NCBI RefSeq assembly: GCF_000420665.1
Contig: NZ_ATVJ01000003.1
Coordinates: forward strand, 248,001-312,000
Source of the DNA: Ponticaulis koreensis DSM 19734
GTDB lineage: Bacteria; Pseudomonadota; Alphaproteobacteria; Caulobacterales; Hyphomonadaceae
Length of the DNA stretch: 64,000 nt
Reading direction: 5' to 3'
Each line of letters begins with the position of its first letter. Within the stretch, counting starts at the first letter, position 1. Below, one piece after another: positions 45,420-54,077 of this stretch. The position numbers were made by a program, and so were the translations under genes. The notes under the pieces were generated by a model. That model ran no database searches, was not told the DNA's origin, and saw only the letters and a list, made by a program, of their open reading frames with translations.

Positions 45420-47237
45420 TTAGAAAGGCGCGCAGGCGGTTTTCATCCAGTCAGCGACGTCCGGATAATCGGAGAGCATCGGGATGACCGTGTCAGCGAC
45501 TTTCTTCAGATAGTCGTTCACCCAGCTTAGCTCTTCCGGCGTAAGAAGCGACGTGTCGATCAGGTTGCGCGCATATGGCGCCAATGTGATCGGTTCGAAG
45601 CCCATAACCGGACGGAAGCTGTTCGGCAGCTCTTCGAAGTCGGTCACGTATTGAAGGTTCTCGATACGGATGCCGTACTGGCCTTCAATGTAGTACCCCG
45701 GCTCGTTGGACACGATCATGCCCGGCGCGAGCGGCGTTGCGTTCCAGCCTTTAGCAATACGCTGCGGGCCTTCATGCACGCCGAGATATGCGCCAACGCC
45801 ATGGCCTGTGCCGTGATCATAGTCCAGACCAGCCATCCAGAGCGGCTGACGGGCAATCGCGTCGAGATGCGTGCCGGTCGTGCCTTCAGGGAAGCGGATC
45901 ATGGACATGGCTACATGGCCTTTCAGCACCAGCGTGTAGTGCTTGATCATCTCCGCCGTCGGCTCGCCAATGGCGACTGTACGGGTGATGTCCGTTGTGC
46001 CTTCGAAATACTGGCCGCCGGAGTCTACGAGGAAGAGATTACCCTCGGTGAAGGTCGCGTTGGATGCTTTGCTGACACGGTAGTGAGCCATCGCCCCGTT
46101 AGACCCGAAGGCTGAAATCGTCTCGAAGGAAATATCCTTCAGAACGCCCGTGTCATTGCGGAAGCCTTCCAGCTTGCGCACAGCGTCGATCTCAGTGGTC
46201 TTGCCCGGCTCAATGCCAGTCTCCAGCCAGTGAAGGAAACGCGCAATCGGAACGGCGTCGATTTCGTGCGCGCGTGCTGCTCCAGCGATCTCAGCAGAGT
46301 TCTTTGTGGACTTCGGCAGCGCGATCGGGTCGGCTGCTTCCATAATGGTCGCCTTGCTCCGCTTCAGGGTTGAGAACACCCATTCAGATGCTGTCGCAGG
46401 GTCTGCCCAGACTGTTTTCTCTTTCAGATCAGCCAGCCCTTTATTGAGCTCGTTGATGTCGCGGATAGACACCTGATTACCAAGATGTTCACGGATTTCG
46501 TCCGTGACTTTTTTCGGCGCTACAAATAGCTCGGCGCTCCCGTCGGCATGCAAAATGGCGCGGCCCAGCGGCAGTGGGGAACAGCGCACATCGCTACCGC
46601 GAATGTTGAACAGCCACGCAATGCTTGGCGGCGCGGTGATCACGGCCGCATCTGCGCCTTCTTTGCGAAGTTTCGCAGCAATCGCTTCACGCTTTTCCGG
46701 CGAGCTAGTGCCGGCGTATTTGAGGTCCTGCGGCACGAGCTGTGTCATAGGCTGGCGTGGACGGCCTTTCCATGACTGGTCGATCGGGTTCTTTGGCAGC
46801 GCCTTTGCGACCGCGCCCGCCTTCTGCAGGGCAAGACGAAGCGCCTTGGCCGTGTGGGGCGTCATCACGCGCGGGTCATAGCCGATGACTTTGCCCTCAA
46901 GGTCCATGTCTGCAATCAGATCGAACGGCCCGGGCGGATCGAACTTCTGAATGTCGAACAATTGCTGATCGACCTGTTCGAGCACCTGAATGGAGTAGCG
47001 ACCATCGACATAGACGATGGCTTGGTCAGACAGGATGAACGCGGCGCCAGCTGAACCGGTGAAGCCGGTCGCCCATGTCAGGCGCTGGTTAGCCTCCGGC
47101 TGATACTCGTTCTGATATTCGTCTTCGTGCGGCAGGTAAAAGCCGTCAACGCCTCGTGCTTTCATCGTTTCGCGAAGCAGGGGCAGGTGAGTGCGGCCAA
47201 TTTCCGGGCCGCCGCGGACGTCGAATGTTTGTCTCAT
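45420..47237 (-). CDS. Aminopeptidase P family (M24B) metallopeptidase
   Basis: A 605-residue Xaa-Pro aminopeptidase of the long, three-domain type. Two creatinase-like N-terminal domains precede the pita-bread catalytic domain. Metal ligands lie in LFLVDSGGQYFEGTTDITRT (two Asp), DHGTGHGVGAYLGVHEGPQ (His) and SNEPGYYIEGQYGIRIEN (two Glu). It removes N-terminal residues before proline in the cytoplasm; no signal peptide is present. No Shine-Dalgarno is evident before the ATG at 47237. It converges on ligA with a nine base gap. Confidence 0.94.
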   Translation of the reverse strand: MRQTFDVRGGPEIGRTHLPLLRETMKARGVDGFYLPHEDEYQNEYQPEANQRLTWATGFTGSAGAAFILSDQAIVYVDGRYSIQVLEQVDQQLFDIQKFDPPGPFDLIADMDLEGKVIGYDPRVMTPHTAKALRLALQKAGAVAKALPKNPIDQSWKGRPRQPMTQLVPQDLKYAGTSSPEKREAIAAKLRKEGADAAVITAPPSIAWLFNIRGSDVRCSPLPLGRAILHADGSAELFVAPKKVTDEIREHLGNQVSIRDINELNKGLADLKEKTVWADPATASEWVFSTLKRSKATIMEAADPIALPKSTKNSAEIAGAARAHEIDAVPIARFLHWLETGIEPGKTTEIDAVRKLEGFRNDTGVLKDISFETISAFGSNGAMAHYRVSKASNATFTEGNLFLVDSGGQYFEGTTDITRTVAIGEPTAEMIKHYTLVLKGHVAMSMIRFPEGTTGTHLDAIARQPLWMAGLDYDHGTGHGVGAYLGVHEGPQRIAKGWNATPLAPGMIVSNEPGYYIEGQYGIRIENLQYVTDFEELPNSFRPVMGFEPITLAPYARNLIDTSLLTPEELSWVNDYLKKVADTVIPMLSDYPDVADWMKTACAPF

Positions 47238-47318
47238 ACACTAGGAGATAGCAGGGATAAAACGCCTGTAAATGCCCAGTGTTTGGGAAACCTCACCAGA
47301 ATGGCGTGAAGACGCCGC

Positions 47319-48302
47319 TTATGCGTCCTCAAACCCTTCAAAAGTTTTTAGCGCGTCGACATTTCCAGCCTCAAGCGCTTTGACGAGATCGGCGAGATCG
47401 TCTTTGCGCGTGGTTTTCTTCGCCGGTTTTACCGTCAGCGGTTTCTGGTACACCAGAGTAGACCAGCCATCGCGGCGGATGCGGTCAACCAGTTTCAGGC
47501 CGCGACCGGCAAATGCGCCGCGCACGCTTGGTTCCTGGAAGGTCAGGAGGCCGGAGAGGATGACAACGCCGCCCGGCTTCAGAACGCGTGTCAGATCACC
47601 GGACATGCTGATCAGCGGCTTTGCGAGAATATTCGCGAAGATTGTATCGTAAGGCGCCGACGTCTGGATAAGTTTCGCCTTTGTACCTTTGGCCTCTACG
47701 AGTTTGACCTGATTGGCGACCTTGTTGTTTTCGACATTCACCTGAGAGACGCGAACGCTAACCGGGTCGATATCACTGGCAATCGTAGACGTGCCGCCGC
47801 GCTTAACCGCTGCGATGGCCAGAACGCCAGAGCCTGTGCCGACATCAAGCACTTTGCCGATCTTGCGACGGCGGGCATGGTTTTCCAGCGCGAGCAGGCA
47901 GCCTGCAGTCGTGCCATGGTGGCCTGTACCAAATGCAAGACCCGCCTCGATCCAGAGCGGAATACGACCCGGATGCCCTTTAGCGAGCTGGTGCGCGCCG
48001 GCGACAACGAACGGGCCAGCATGAACAGCAGGAAGCCCTTCAAGAGACATGGCAACCCAGTCCATGTCTTCCAATTCCTGAACCACAGGGCTCAGATCCG
48101 GCGCGATAAGCTCCATAATGCCTGCGCAGCCATAAGCCGTGTCGAAGTCGGAGGCATACGCATCGATACGCCAGAGCGTACGGCTTTCTTCCTTCGTGTC
48201 GACAGCGTCGGCAGGAGACGGATCGAGCCATGTCAGCGCGTCGGCTACGGCTTCAATCACTTTACGGGGTGCAGTTGCAGATACCATGTACATGACGCCC
48301 AT
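47319..48302 (-). CDS. prmA: PrmA, ribosomal protein L11 methyltransferase
   Basis: A 327-residue SAM enzyme that trimethylates L11. LAFGTGHHGTTAGCLLALE is the PrmA substrate-side signature, KVLDVGTGSGVLAIAAVKRG motif I, and TIFANILAKPLISMS the N-[IL]-x-[AL]-x-P catalytic-region motif. The C-terminus extends about 40 residues (TVKPAKKTTRKDDLADLVKALEAGNVDALKTFEGFEDA) past the usual end, rich in Lys and helical. The start is uncertain among ATGs at 48302, 48293 and 48287; none has a clear ribosome site. Confidence 0.88.
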   Translation of the reverse strand: MGVMYMVSATAPRKVIEAVADALTWLDPSPADAVDTKEESRTLWRIDAYASDFDTAYGCAGIMELIAPDLSPVVQELEDMDWVAMSLEGLPAVHAGPFVVAGAHQLAKGHPGRIPLWIEAGLAFGTGHHGTTAGCLLALENHARRRKIGKVLDVGTGSGVLAIAAVKRGGTSTIASDIDPVSVRVSQVNVENNKVANQVKLVEAKGTKAKLIQTSAPYDTIFANILAKPLISMSGDLTRVLKPGGVVILSGLLTFQEPSVRGAFAGRGLKLVDRIRRDGWSTLVYQKPLTVKPAKKTTRKDDLADLVKALEAGNVDALKTFEGFEDA

Positions 48303-48366
48303 AAACTACGGAACGGGCGTTGGTGGAATACCTTTTTTTCGTCTCGCGATGCGGTCCGAAAATTGC

Positions 48367-49098
48367 CTATCGGCTGAGCGGAGCTGCTTGGGTGTCGGTC
48401 AGCGCAAGGCGCGGGTCGATCCATGGCGGGAAATCGAACGGATTACGCGGTGTAAGCCCGCGACCCCAAACGCCCGCCTGATAGGTACCGGTCAGAACCT
48501 CATAGTGTAGGTGAATGCCTGTTACGTGTCCTGATGCCCCCATGCGGCCAAGCGGCTCGCCATAGTGAACGGTCTCGCCGACTTCGATATTGTCTTCGAC
48601 ATATTCGAGGTGGGCATAGCGCGTGTAGACGCCGCTGCCATGATCAATGAGGATGGACAGACCGAAACCGGAGTTATAGCCCGCCTCAAGGATTGTGCCC
48701 GCACCGCCGGAAAATACGCGGCTGGCCGGACGGGATGTAATATCCAGCCCGTTATGAGGGCGCGTTCTTCCATTCAGGGTACGAATGCCAAAGCCGGAGC
48801 TGACGCATGCATTGTTGGCCGGGGCTGTCACAAGCGGAACGCCGTTCACAACAACCAGGCGGGAATATTCAATCACTTCACGATTGGAGTCTGTGTCGGG
48901 CGCATTTGAAACTCGCGAACCAGAGCACAGAAAGAGCCGCTCGTTCGGATAGAGGCGTTCCACGTTTGCTTGGATGACCGGTCCACTTGCAGGCGGGACT
49001 GTGGCCTGCGTGCGTCCGTTTCTGACAGGTGCCGGATTGCTCGCACAGGCGGCGAGAAACAGAGCGCTGGCGGAAAGTACGGCTATCGAACGCAACAT
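48367..49098 (-). CDS. M23 peptidase-like lipoprotein (LytM domain)
   Basis: A 243-residue lipoprotein with lipobox LAAC (Cys 18). The M23 domain spans the last 150 residues: SGFGIRTLNGRTRPHNGLDI with the first zinc His and Asp, HGSGVYTRYAHLEYV, and GHVTGIHLHYEVLTG with the HxH pair. All zinc ligands are present, so it may be an active endopeptidase acting on cell wall crosslinks, or an EnvC/NlpD-type amidase activator. GAGGGTC precedes the ATG. Confidence 0.88.
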   Translation of the reverse strand: MLRSIAVLSASALFLAACASNPAPVRNGRTQATVPPASGPVIQANVERLYPNERLFLCSGSRVSNAPDTDSNREVIEYSRLVVVNGVPLVTAPANNACVSSGFGIRTLNGRTRPHNGLDITSRPASRVFSGGAGTILEAGYNSGFGLSILIDHGSGVYTRYAHLEYVEDNIEVGETVHYGEPLGRMGASGHVTGIHLHYEVLTGTYQAGVWGRGLTPRNPFDFPPWIDPRLALTDTQAAPLSR

Positions 49099-49246
49099 GT
49101 CTGACCCTCAGGATTTCTTCGCGTGGCGTGGTGTGGCTATGGGAAACGCCAGATTAACCCTGAGGGGGTGAACGTTCGATAAATGTTGCTGCGTGCAAGT
49201 ACGGAAAATTCGGCTAAGGTGACTGAATGACAGGGGAGGGTGCAAT

Positions 49247-50125
49247 ATGAAGCATATACTGATGGCAGCTTGTGTAAGCGCGACGAGCGCGCTGGTCGCG
49301 CAGAGCGCCTTCGCAGACGGATATCCACCCTGCCATTACGCGCCGGGCTATTCGATCGATTATACAGACTCTACCGAAGTCTTCCTGATGGTGAACTGTC
49401 TGGCCGATCCTGATCCGGTCATCAGAGACGAAATCGCCTACACCACCATTGTTGAAATTCTGCGCAACCACACACCCGATGCGCCGGAACTCTTCGAGCT
49501 GATGAACATGCTGGTCGAGCGTCTGGATGAAGCAGGCAGTGACCCGAACGGCTTTCAGGGCCCGTTCGTCGCGCTGGCGCTGGCCGAGATTGCACGGACC
49601 GACCGCGTACATGGCTGGATGAGCGCCGATATGCGGTCAGACCTCGTTACAATAGGCGCTGAATATCTTTCCGGCTTGAGTGACTACCGCGCCTTTGATG
49701 ACGACGAGGGCTGGCGGCACGGCGTCGCCCATGGCGCAGACCTTTTAAAGCAGCTGTCGCTGAACGAGGCGATCACCGAAGATGATGCGCTGATGATCCT
49801 TGCCGCCATTGCAAGCAAGATAGCGCCGCCGGATGCACCGGCCTATACTGCAGGCGAGCCGGAAAGACTTGCGCGACCTGTCGTGTTTCTCGCGCGGTCC
49901 GGCAAGGTGAGCGAAGAGACATGGAACGAGTTCTTCGCGATGATCGCACCGGATGAGAGCGATCCGCGCTGGCAGGATCCCCATGCGTCCGAGGCGGGCC
50001 TCGCAGCGCTACATAACACCAAATTCTTTGCCTATGCCCTGTATCTGCACGGCGATCTCAGTGAGATGAGTGCGATGAACGCCTTACGCGATCACGCACT
50101 CACATTGATGGGGACCTTGCCTTAA
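49247..50125 (+). CDS. DUF2785-like exported protein
   Basis: A 292-residue protein with a signal peptide (AACVSATSALVAQSAFADG). The centre reads SDYRAFDDDEGWRHGVAHGADLLKQL, the characteristic helix pair of DUF2785, in an otherwise all-helical protein. Function unknown; the strictly conserved Trp, His and Asp could form a metal or ligand site. GGGGAGGG precedes the ATG. It is divergent from the M23 lipoprotein. Confidence 0.75.
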   Translation: MKHILMAACVSATSALVAQSAFADGYPPCHYAPGYSIDYTDSTEVFLMVNCLADPDPVIRDEIAYTTIVEILRNHTPDAPELFELMNMLVERLDEAGSDPNGFQGPFVALALAEIARTDRVHGWMSADMRSDLVTIGAEYLSGLSDYRAFDDDEGWRHGVAHGADLLKQLSLNEAITEDDALMILAAIASKIAPPDAPAYTAGEPERLARPVVFLARSGKVSEETWNEFFAMIAPDESDPRWQDPHASEAGLAALHNTKFFAYALYLHGDLSEMSAMNALRDHALTLMGTLP

Positions 50126-50135
50126 AAAAGGCGGG

Positions 50136-50666
50136 TCAGGCGACGACACTAAGGAAGTTCTGAGGGGCAGTGACTGTCGCCTGACCACGCGGAGAGTAGC
50201 CGGAAATCTGAGCGCCGCTGAAGCCTGTCTGGGGTTCCAGATCTTCATCGCGGACGTCGAACCCTCGTTCCTGGGCAAAGTTACGAAGGCCGTCTAAATC
50301 GACATCGCCCCGATCCGACACGAAATTCGCAGCCTCATCGCCAAAACGGGCCGCAAGGTCTGTGCGGGTGGTGGCGGTCCGTTCTTCTGCGATGAGGTTA
50401 GTCAGCGCGTCGAGATCCACGACGCCTGACTCCGAGACTACTCCGTCGGCACCCTGGCCGAATGCATCGGTCAGGCGGGTAGAGAGTGCTTCTGTATCAA
50501 TCTCGGAACTGCGAATAGATTCCCGAAGTTGCTCTAATGGTCCTGGGGGTGGAGGAAGATCGAGCTGGCTCGGGCGTTGTGCAGCCTGTTCAGGCTGGAC
50601 GGGGGCGGAACCACCAAACGGCTGCAATGCAGCGTAAGCTGAGGCTCGCGATATACTATCAACCAT
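50136..50666 (-). CDS. Unrecognised Pro/Asp-rich protein
   Basis: A 176-residue acidic protein that I do not recognise. The ATG at 50666 has GAGGAG eight bases upstream, which excludes the longer frame to 50888. A Pro/Gln-rich segment (about residues 20-45) precedes two similar units, GVVDLDALTNLIAEER and GDVDLDGLRNFAQERG, separated by about 35 residues; DxDxDG-like loops suggest degenerate EF-hands or a duplicated helix motif. No signal peptide or membrane helix. It converges on the DUF2785 gene. Confidence 0.6.
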   Translation of the reverse strand: MVDSISRASAYAALQPFGGSAPVQPEQAAQRPSQLDLPPPPGPLEQLRESIRSSEIDTEALSTRLTDAFGQGADGVVSESGVVDLDALTNLIAEERTATTRTDLAARFGDEAANFVSDRGDVDLDGLRNFAQERGFDVRDEDLEPQTGFSGAQISGYSPRGQATVTAPQNFLSVVA

Positions 50667-50914
50667 GTTGTTGCTCCTCGTGTTTACAAGGCGCATCTGC
50701 TGGAGGGCATCAGAGCGGCATTCGCCATACCCATATCTGCCTTCCGCTCGGGCTGGGTGACTTCTGTCACTGCCGATACGTCGGTCTATGGGATTAAGAC
50801 TATCTTCAAAAGTTTTAACAAACGTTACCAGAGCTTGATGAAATCTTAAGGCTCGTCGGGCCTGATGGTCTGAAACAAGTCGGACCATAACCGGCGGGGA
50901 CAGGGTGACTACCG

Positions 50915-51661
50915 ATGAAGCTATTTCGATATCTTCCGATTGATGATGCGTTCTGGCGCGAACTGACAGGATCAGAGCTCTATTGCGGCCATGCGGACGG
51001 GCTCAATATAAACGATCCGCCCGAGTGTCGGATTGATATGGAAGCGGCCATCGCCCGCGCCCGCGCTGTTGTGACAGACCGCGAACGCCTCGAAGAGATT
51101 GCCTTTCTGGAACGCCGCCTCGACCGGTATGAGGAAAAGCGCAGCGCCATGGGTGTCTGCTTTTTCAGCGCTGTGCCGGACAATACCGTGAACTGGTCCC
51201 GCCGCGCAGATGATCATAAAGGCGTCTGCCTGACCTACAGCCTGCCTGACGATTATATCATTCGCCCGTTTCCGCGCGCGGACGTCGGGTCTGTCCTCCT
51301 TGGTGTTCAGCCGGTGAAATACGGCAATAACGCCGTGACTGAATGGCTGGTGCATGGCGATTTCTACGCGCCAACGGGTGGCTCTATCGTCGATAATGCC
51401 GCTGTGCGTTCCGTCACCACCAAAGGCATAGCCTGGGCCTATGAACAGGAAGTCCGCCTGCTCGCGCATGAGAAGACTAATTTCCGACTGCCGCTGGATA
51501 GTCTCAATCAGGTCATGTTCGGCATGTCGATCAGCGATGAGGCTAAACAGCAGATTGCCCGACGCGCCAAAGAGCGGAACCCGTCAGTGAAATTCCTGCA
51601 AGCCCAGCCGAGCGCAGCCTCTGACTATGGCATGCACGTCATGCTGACAGATTTCGTCTAG
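50915..51661 (+). CDS. DUF2971 family protein
   Basis: A 248-residue cytoplasmic protein. Family features are an N-terminal KLFRYLPIDDAFWRELTGSELYCGHADGLNINDPPE, then VCFFSAVPDNTVNWSRRADDHKGVCLTY (the usual CFS...MW..YA..HKG.C stretch) and AWAYEQEVRLLAHE. Many DUF2971 genes lie in mobile or defence regions, but nothing of that kind adjoins this one. A weak CAGGG precedes the ATG. Its stop overlaps the DUF3291 stop. Confidence 0.75.
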   Translation: MKLFRYLPIDDAFWRELTGSELYCGHADGLNINDPPECRIDMEAAIARARAVVTDRERLEEIAFLERRLDRYEEKRSAMGVCFFSAVPDNTVNWSRRADDHKGVCLTYSLPDDYIIRPFPRADVGSVLLGVQPVKYGNNAVTEWLVHGDFYAPTGGSIVDNAAVRSVTTKGIAWAYEQEVRLLAHEKTNFRLPLDSLNQVMFGMSISDEAKQQIARRAKERNPSVKFLQAQPSAASDYGMHVMLTDFV

Positions 51662-52143
51662 GCCGCTGGCGCGCAGGCGTGGGTGCGGTGCATCTTCGCC
51701 TCTTTCAGCCAGTCCCAGCCGAATGCCTCGTCGCTATCGCCATTGGCGCGGCGCAGCTCCAGCTTTTCCAGCGCTTCTTCCAGAGTGGGTTCATGGCCTT
51801 CAGGCACCCACCACATGACGAAATGCATCTCGCCAAGCACTTCGAACCATTCCTCGCGACGCTCGTAAAATTTCTTATGGACCGTGCCCCAGACAAAGCG
51901 GTCAAGGCTTTCGACATCCTTCCAGACGGTCAGGTTCGTCACATGTTTCGGGTCGCCCTCAATCTTTGCATCGGTATTGCCGGTGCCCGGTTCGCCCGAG
52001 CCTTCCATCATCCAGACAAAGCCCGGCATGCGTTTGCCCAGCCCGTTGATGAGATCGAGATTGTCCATGAAATCCTTCACGCGAGGATCATCCGTCGGCG
52101 CAACAAGTCGCCCGACATTCAGCTCTGCCAGATGATATTTCAT
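51658..52143 (-). CDS. DUF3291 family protein
   Basis: A 161-residue alpha/beta protein of the dimeric ferredoxin-like (antibiotic biosynthesis monooxygenase-like) group. YHLAELNVGRLVAPTDDPRVKDFMDNLD, GFVWMMEG, NLTVWKDVESLDRFVWGTVHKKFYERR and WWVPEGHEPTLEEALEKLE follow the DUF3291 layout. No enzymatic role is established. GGAAGGGA precedes the ATG. Confidence 0.82.
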   Translation of the reverse strand: MKYHLAELNVGRLVAPTDDPRVKDFMDNLDLINGLGKRMPGFVWMMEGSGEPGTGNTDAKIEGDPKHVTNLTVWKDVESLDRFVWGTVHKKFYERREEWFEVLGEMHFVMWWVPEGHEPTLEEALEKLELRRANGDSDEAFGWDWLKEAKMHRTHACAPAA

Positions 52144-52419
52144 GATGTGTCCCTTCCGTCAGTAGTGGATATGGGGCGGGGAGGTGCGTGGTTTAAGTGG
52201 GGAGTGGTTTGCTCGGTGCTGTTGTTTTGCCTCCGGCTCAACGCACCTGCGCCTTCGCGTTGCTCGTGGAGCGGCCAACACTGACGTTCGAGAAAAGCGG
52301 GCAGCCCTGAGCGTGACCCATCGCGAAGGCGGAGCCGGAGCGGGCGGTCAAACAAAGATGCACACAAGCGACCGCGCAGGCGCAGGGCGAGCGAGGCAGC
52401 GAGCGACGCGCCCGAGCAT
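52144..52419. other. GC-rich non-coding stretch
   Basis: About 275 bases between the DUF3291 start and the 3' end of the next minus-strand gene. The sequence is GC-rich and simple in places (GCGAGCGAGGCAGCGAGCGA). Open frames here have no ribosome site and read as low-complexity Arg/Leu/Ser peptides, so I call no gene. The upstream part should hold the DUF3291 promoter. Confidence 0.45.
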
Positions 52420-52441
52420 AAAATCAGAGGCTTCTGATTTT
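52420..52441 (-). terminator. Possible terminator overlapping a stop codon
   Basis: AAAATCAGA and TCTGATTTT form a perfect 9 bp stem with a four base loop that spans the stop (52424-52426) of the upstream minus-strand gene. The T-run is only four long, so efficiency is doubtful. Confidence 0.45.
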
Positions 52442-53380
52442 CGGGGGAGGTGGCGGGTCGAGACAGGATAAGTCCGGCAGGCCGGCATAAGGATTGGGCC
52501 GGATACCGTAGCCGATCTCTTCCAGCTTTGCAGACGCCAGATAGTGAATGAAGTTCACGTCTTTGCGCTCCGCCTGCGTGGTCGCAGAGGCCCATAATTC
52601 TTCGGGCGGGCAGAAGTTTGCCAACGGCGCGAACCAGAGCGGGTGGGGAGGCCCTTCTCCCTCAGGGAGAAGGGTTTGGGATGAGGGTGAAAGGTTGGAG
52701 ACCGGTTTAGCCTTCAGGCGTTTTAACTGGCCCACCTCACCCCCCTTGATAGGGAAATCGTGTACGATTTCTGACCCTCTCAAGCCTCTCCCCCCAGAGG
52801 GCGGAGAGGGGAGTTCAACTGCAACCCGCCGCGCGAGATTGAGCGCAAACCGGTCAGCGTGTTCCAGCACATGAGAGAGGCGTTTCAGCCGAGCAAAGAG
52901 GTGCCCGGCCTCTACAAGCTGCAGACGATCCGGCAGGAAGGTATAACGGCGCGTGCTGCGGCGGCTTTTGCGCCCGTGTGCCCCGATGACAGGTGTCAGA
53001 ACGTTGAATGCGGGCAGGCGTGGCAGGTCGCGAAGCTGGTCGCGCAGGGTTTCATCTTCCCGCTCGGCGAGGCGTTTTTCCTGTGGCGCGTTATGGCGCT
53101 CGCGTGACTTGGCTGGCGTGAACCGGCCGAGCGCGATTAGCTCTGCGGTCAGAAATAGTATGAAACAGCGCAGCAGATATTCCAGCCGTTTTACATGGGT
53201 GAGGCCGTCGCTCATGAAGCGGCGCTGCATATAAGGGCGCCTGGTTTGAATGCCCTCTGGAGGGGCCTCGCAGTCACCCTCCGCGCTGTGATGCGCGCCC
53301 GCAATATAGCCCTTCAACCGGCGGGCAATTTCCCGCGGCTCATAGGACAGAATTTCTTCAGGGGCAGACACATCCGACAT
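52424..53380 (-). CDS. Conserved unknown protein with in-frame repeat insertion
   Basis: A 318-residue protein from the ATG at 53380 (MSDVSAPEEILSYEPREIARRLKGYIAG); I do not know its function. It has one hydrophobic segment (LEYLLRCFILFLTAELIAL) and a helical centre (FLPDRLQLVEAGHLFARLKRLSHVLEHADRFALNLARR). About residues 187-245 (from VAVELPSPPSGGRGL through LLPEGEGPPHP) are encoded by a palindromic repeat element and look foreign; the flanking parts would join as ...LNLARR / PLWFAPLANFCPPEELWASATTQAE. The frame is kept, so the protein may still be made. The frame upstream of 53380 overlaps the transposase and is rejected. Confidence 0.6.
   Translation of the reverse strand: MSDVSAPEEILSYEPREIARRLKGYIAGAHHSAEGDCEAPPEGIQTRRPYMQRRFMSDGLTHVKRLEYLLRCFILFLTAELIALGRFTPAKSRERHNAPQEKRLAEREDETLRDQLRDLPRLPAFNVLTPVIGAHGRKSRRSTRRYTFLPDRLQLVEAGHLFARLKRLSHVLEHADRFALNLARRVAVELPSPPSGGRGLRGSEIVHDFPIKGGEVGQLKRLKAKPVSNLSPSSQTLLPEGEGPPHPLWFAPLANFCPPEELWASATTQAERKDVNFIHYLASAKLEEIGYGIRPNPYAGLPDLSCLDPPPPPKIRSL
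52646..52813. repeat. Palindromic repeat element inserted in a gene
   Basis: Three perfect hairpins in about 165 bases: CCCTTCTCCCT/AGGGAGAAGGG (52652-52674), GAAATCGT/ACGATTTC (52754-52771) and CCTCTCC/GGAGAGG (52785-52809). The first, followed by TTTGGGATGAGGG, resembles dispersed intergenic repeats of Caulobacterales and other alphaproteobacteria. It lies within the coding region and preserves the frame. Exact ends are estimated. Confidence 0.65.
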
Positions 53381-53430
53381 GACGGGAAGTGTGTGGGTGG
53401 AGTGCGCGGTGTTGGATTGTTTTTGTTGGA

Positions 53431-53470
53431 GAAATGTAGGGTGGATTAGATCGAAAGATCGTAATCCACC
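53431..53470. repeat. REP hairpin 1 (3' side of the transposase)
   Basis: GTAG head, then GGTGGATTA (53440-53448) pairing with TAATCCACC (53462-53470); inside, GATC-GAAA-GATC gives an extra stem with a GNRA-type loop. The 19 bases from 53431 are identical to those from 53994. Confidence 0.85.
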
Positions 53471-53480
53471 GAAAGACGGG

Positions 53481-53954
53481 TTATGCGGCGCGTCCCCATT
53501 CGTCCTTGTACCGATGCCATGACGAATGTGGCCAGTCGGCTGGATCGGCCACATATCCATGTTTCACCGGATTCCAATGGATGTAATCCATGTGCGCGCC
53601 GAGGTCGGCATCGTCGCGGATAAGATGTTCCCAGTATCGGCGTTGCCATATGCTACGTTCGCCATGGCGGCGACCAGTCGGTGTGTGTCTCAGAGATTTG
53701 GTGAAATGCGTTTTGATCAGTCGCAGTCGTTTCGCGAAATCATGATCATCCTCCGGCATACGCCAGATTGTGTGAAAGTGGTCGGGGAGAAACACCCAAG
53801 CGATTGTCTCGAAGGGATATTTAGTACGGACTTTTTCAAAGCATTGATGCAGGAGACCAAGTTCGTCCAGCAGCAGTCTTGATGATCGGTCATCAAGACA
53901 AACAGTAAAAGCATAAGTGCCACCCGGCACGAAGAGACGACGATAATTTGGCAT
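53481..53954 (-). CDS. REP-associated tyrosine transposase (RAYT)
   Basis: A 157-residue Y1-type HUH endonuclease. MPNYRRLFVPGGTYAFTV is the usual RAYT start, PDHFHTIWRMP holds the HUH metal histidines, and MDYIHWNPVKHGYV the catalytic tyrosine; RSIWQRRYWEHLI precedes it as in the family. RAYTs nick REP hairpins and are thought to spread them. An ATG at 53966 would add four residues. REP hairpins flank the gene at 53431-53470 and 53994-54028, and a third faces the second. The gene looks intact. Confidence 0.92.
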   Translation of the reverse strand: MPNYRRLFVPGGTYAFTVCLDDRSSRLLLDELGLLHQCFEKVRTKYPFETIAWVFLPDHFHTIWRMPEDDHDFAKRLRLIKTHFTKSLRHTPTGRRHGERSIWQRRYWEHLIRDDADLGAHMDYIHWNPVKHGYVADPADWPHSSWHRYKDEWGRAA

Positions 53955-53993
53955 GATTTGGAACATACCAAGAACATTTGTGATTGAAAAGAT

Positions 53994-54028
53994 GAAATGT
54001 AGGGTGGATTAGCGCAGCGTAATCCACC
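53994..54028. repeat. REP hairpin 2 (5' side of the transposase)
   Basis: GTAGGGTGGATTAG head with GGTGGATTA (54003-54011) pairing with TAATCCACC (54020-54028), loop GCGCAGCG. Same orientation as REP 1. Confidence 0.85.
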
Positions 54029-54043
54029 AATGTTCAAGTTTGT

Positions 54044-54077
54044 GGTGCATTACGACGTTGCGTCTAATGCACCCTAC
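54044..54077. repeat. REP hairpin 3, inverted, GTGCATTA variant
   Basis: GGTGCATTA (54044-54052) pairs with TAATGCACC (54065-54073), and the GTAG head is on the minus strand, so it faces REP 2 with 15 bases between: a tail-to-tail REP pair. The TAG of the head is the stop codon of the adjacent lipoprotein gene. Confidence 0.8.

Noticed and set aside
50667-50888. N-terminal extension of the Pro/Asp-rich protein
   Set aside because: GAGGAG sits correctly before the ATG at 50666, and the extra 74 residues look like random Arg/His-rich sequence.
52140-52595. Minus-strand frame of about 150 codons in the GC-rich gap
   Set aside because: It overlaps two better-supported genes, lacks a ribosome site and reads as low-complexity Arg/Leu/Ser.
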